A stretch of 54,891 nucleotides of DNA from Pseudomonas sp. CBZ-4. Its GTDB lineage: Bacteria; Pseudomonadota; Gammaproteobacteria; Pseudomonadales; Pseudomonadaceae. Below the pieces are notes generated by a model. That model saw nothing but the letters and a program-made list of their open reading frames with translations, was not told where the DNA came from and ran no database searches. The stretch's first letter is position 1; each line of letters opens with the position of its first letter. Below are positions 54,827 through 54,891 of the stretch, piece after piece. The DNA lies in contig NZ_ANNV01000113.1 of assembly GCF_000346755.1 (NCBI RefSeq), forward strand, positions 1 to 54,891, given 5' to 3'. A program made the position numbers and the translations under genes.

Positions 54827-54891
54827 TGTGGGAGCTGGCTTGCCTGCGATAGCGGGGGGGCAGCTCCCACATCTGTAACTGATAGACCGCT
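54827..54891. repeat. Damaged class B REPIN, cut by window end
   Basis: A normal left arm (TGTGGGAGCTGGCTTGCC..., from 54827) is followed by seven G and then CAGCTCCCACA, only the outer part of a right arm. The following AACTGATAGACCGCT resembles the spacer of the REPIN at 51560, so a full right arm may continue beyond the window. The element looks like a rearranged copy. Confidence 0.75.

Overview
This is a chromosomal window of a Pseudomonas species, most likely of the P. fluorescens group. The evidence is the GC-rich coding sequence, the gene order (rho-trxA, ppx/ppk-hemB, algP-FKBP-rsd-dsbB-hemYXDC-algR-argH, cyaA-rnk, cyaY-lptM-lysA-dapF-xerC, sutA, amtB-glnK) and the many short REP/REPIN palindromes between genes. 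Genes that only pseudomonads carry together (algP, algR next to hemC, sutA, TIGR02444 and TIGR02647 proteins) support this. No rRNA, tRNA, CRISPR, prophage or transposase was seen.

Region by region. 1-4.5 kb: a ferredoxin-reductase-like protein coupled to ubiD, then rho and trxA, all on the minus strand with clear hairpin terminators. 4.6-13 kb: an accessory block between trxA and ppx, holding a GntR/FadR regulator with a divergent polar amino acid ABC transporter (four genes) and a chaperone-usher fimbrial operon with DUF1120-type subunits. 13.3-18.2 kb: ppx converging on ppk, then hemB. 18.4-27 kb: a DedA protein, an AGMO-like membrane hydroxylase, elbB, yaiI, a cytochrome c/FTR1 iron permease, and a four-gene cell-envelope lipoprotein cluster (COG3014, YcfL, LpoB and a CsgG/LpoB-like secreted protein). 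27-33 kb: a LysE exporter, a minimal MscS channel coupled to the ABC-F ATPase YheS, the histone-like AlgP with 39-bp tandem repeats, an FKBP isomerase and the anti-sigma protein Rsd/AlgQ. 33.5-41 kb: dsbB, the haem genes hemC-hemD-hemX-hemY, algR without its usual kinase gene, and argH. 41-46.7 kb: a glutathione transferase, two small proteins, cyaA, rnk, a DUF1289 protein and cyaY. 47-51.5 kb: lptM-lysA-dapF-DUF484-xerC-yigB, a tight operon. 51.7-54.9 kb: sutA, amtB-glnK with nitrogen-type promoter signals, and ubiK.

Most of the window is core metabolism: tetrapyrrole synthesis, polyphosphate turnover, lysine/diaminopimelate and arginine synthesis, nitrogen sensing, ubiquinone synthesis and global regulation by Rho, cAMP, Rsd, SutA and AlgR. 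The least understood parts are the lipoprotein cluster at 23.9-27.1 kb, the fimbrial operon, the orphan-looking algR and the REP elements. The REP elements include a 71-bp perfect palindrome, an inside-out pair and copies cut by both window ends. I did not find a clearly new defence or mobile system.
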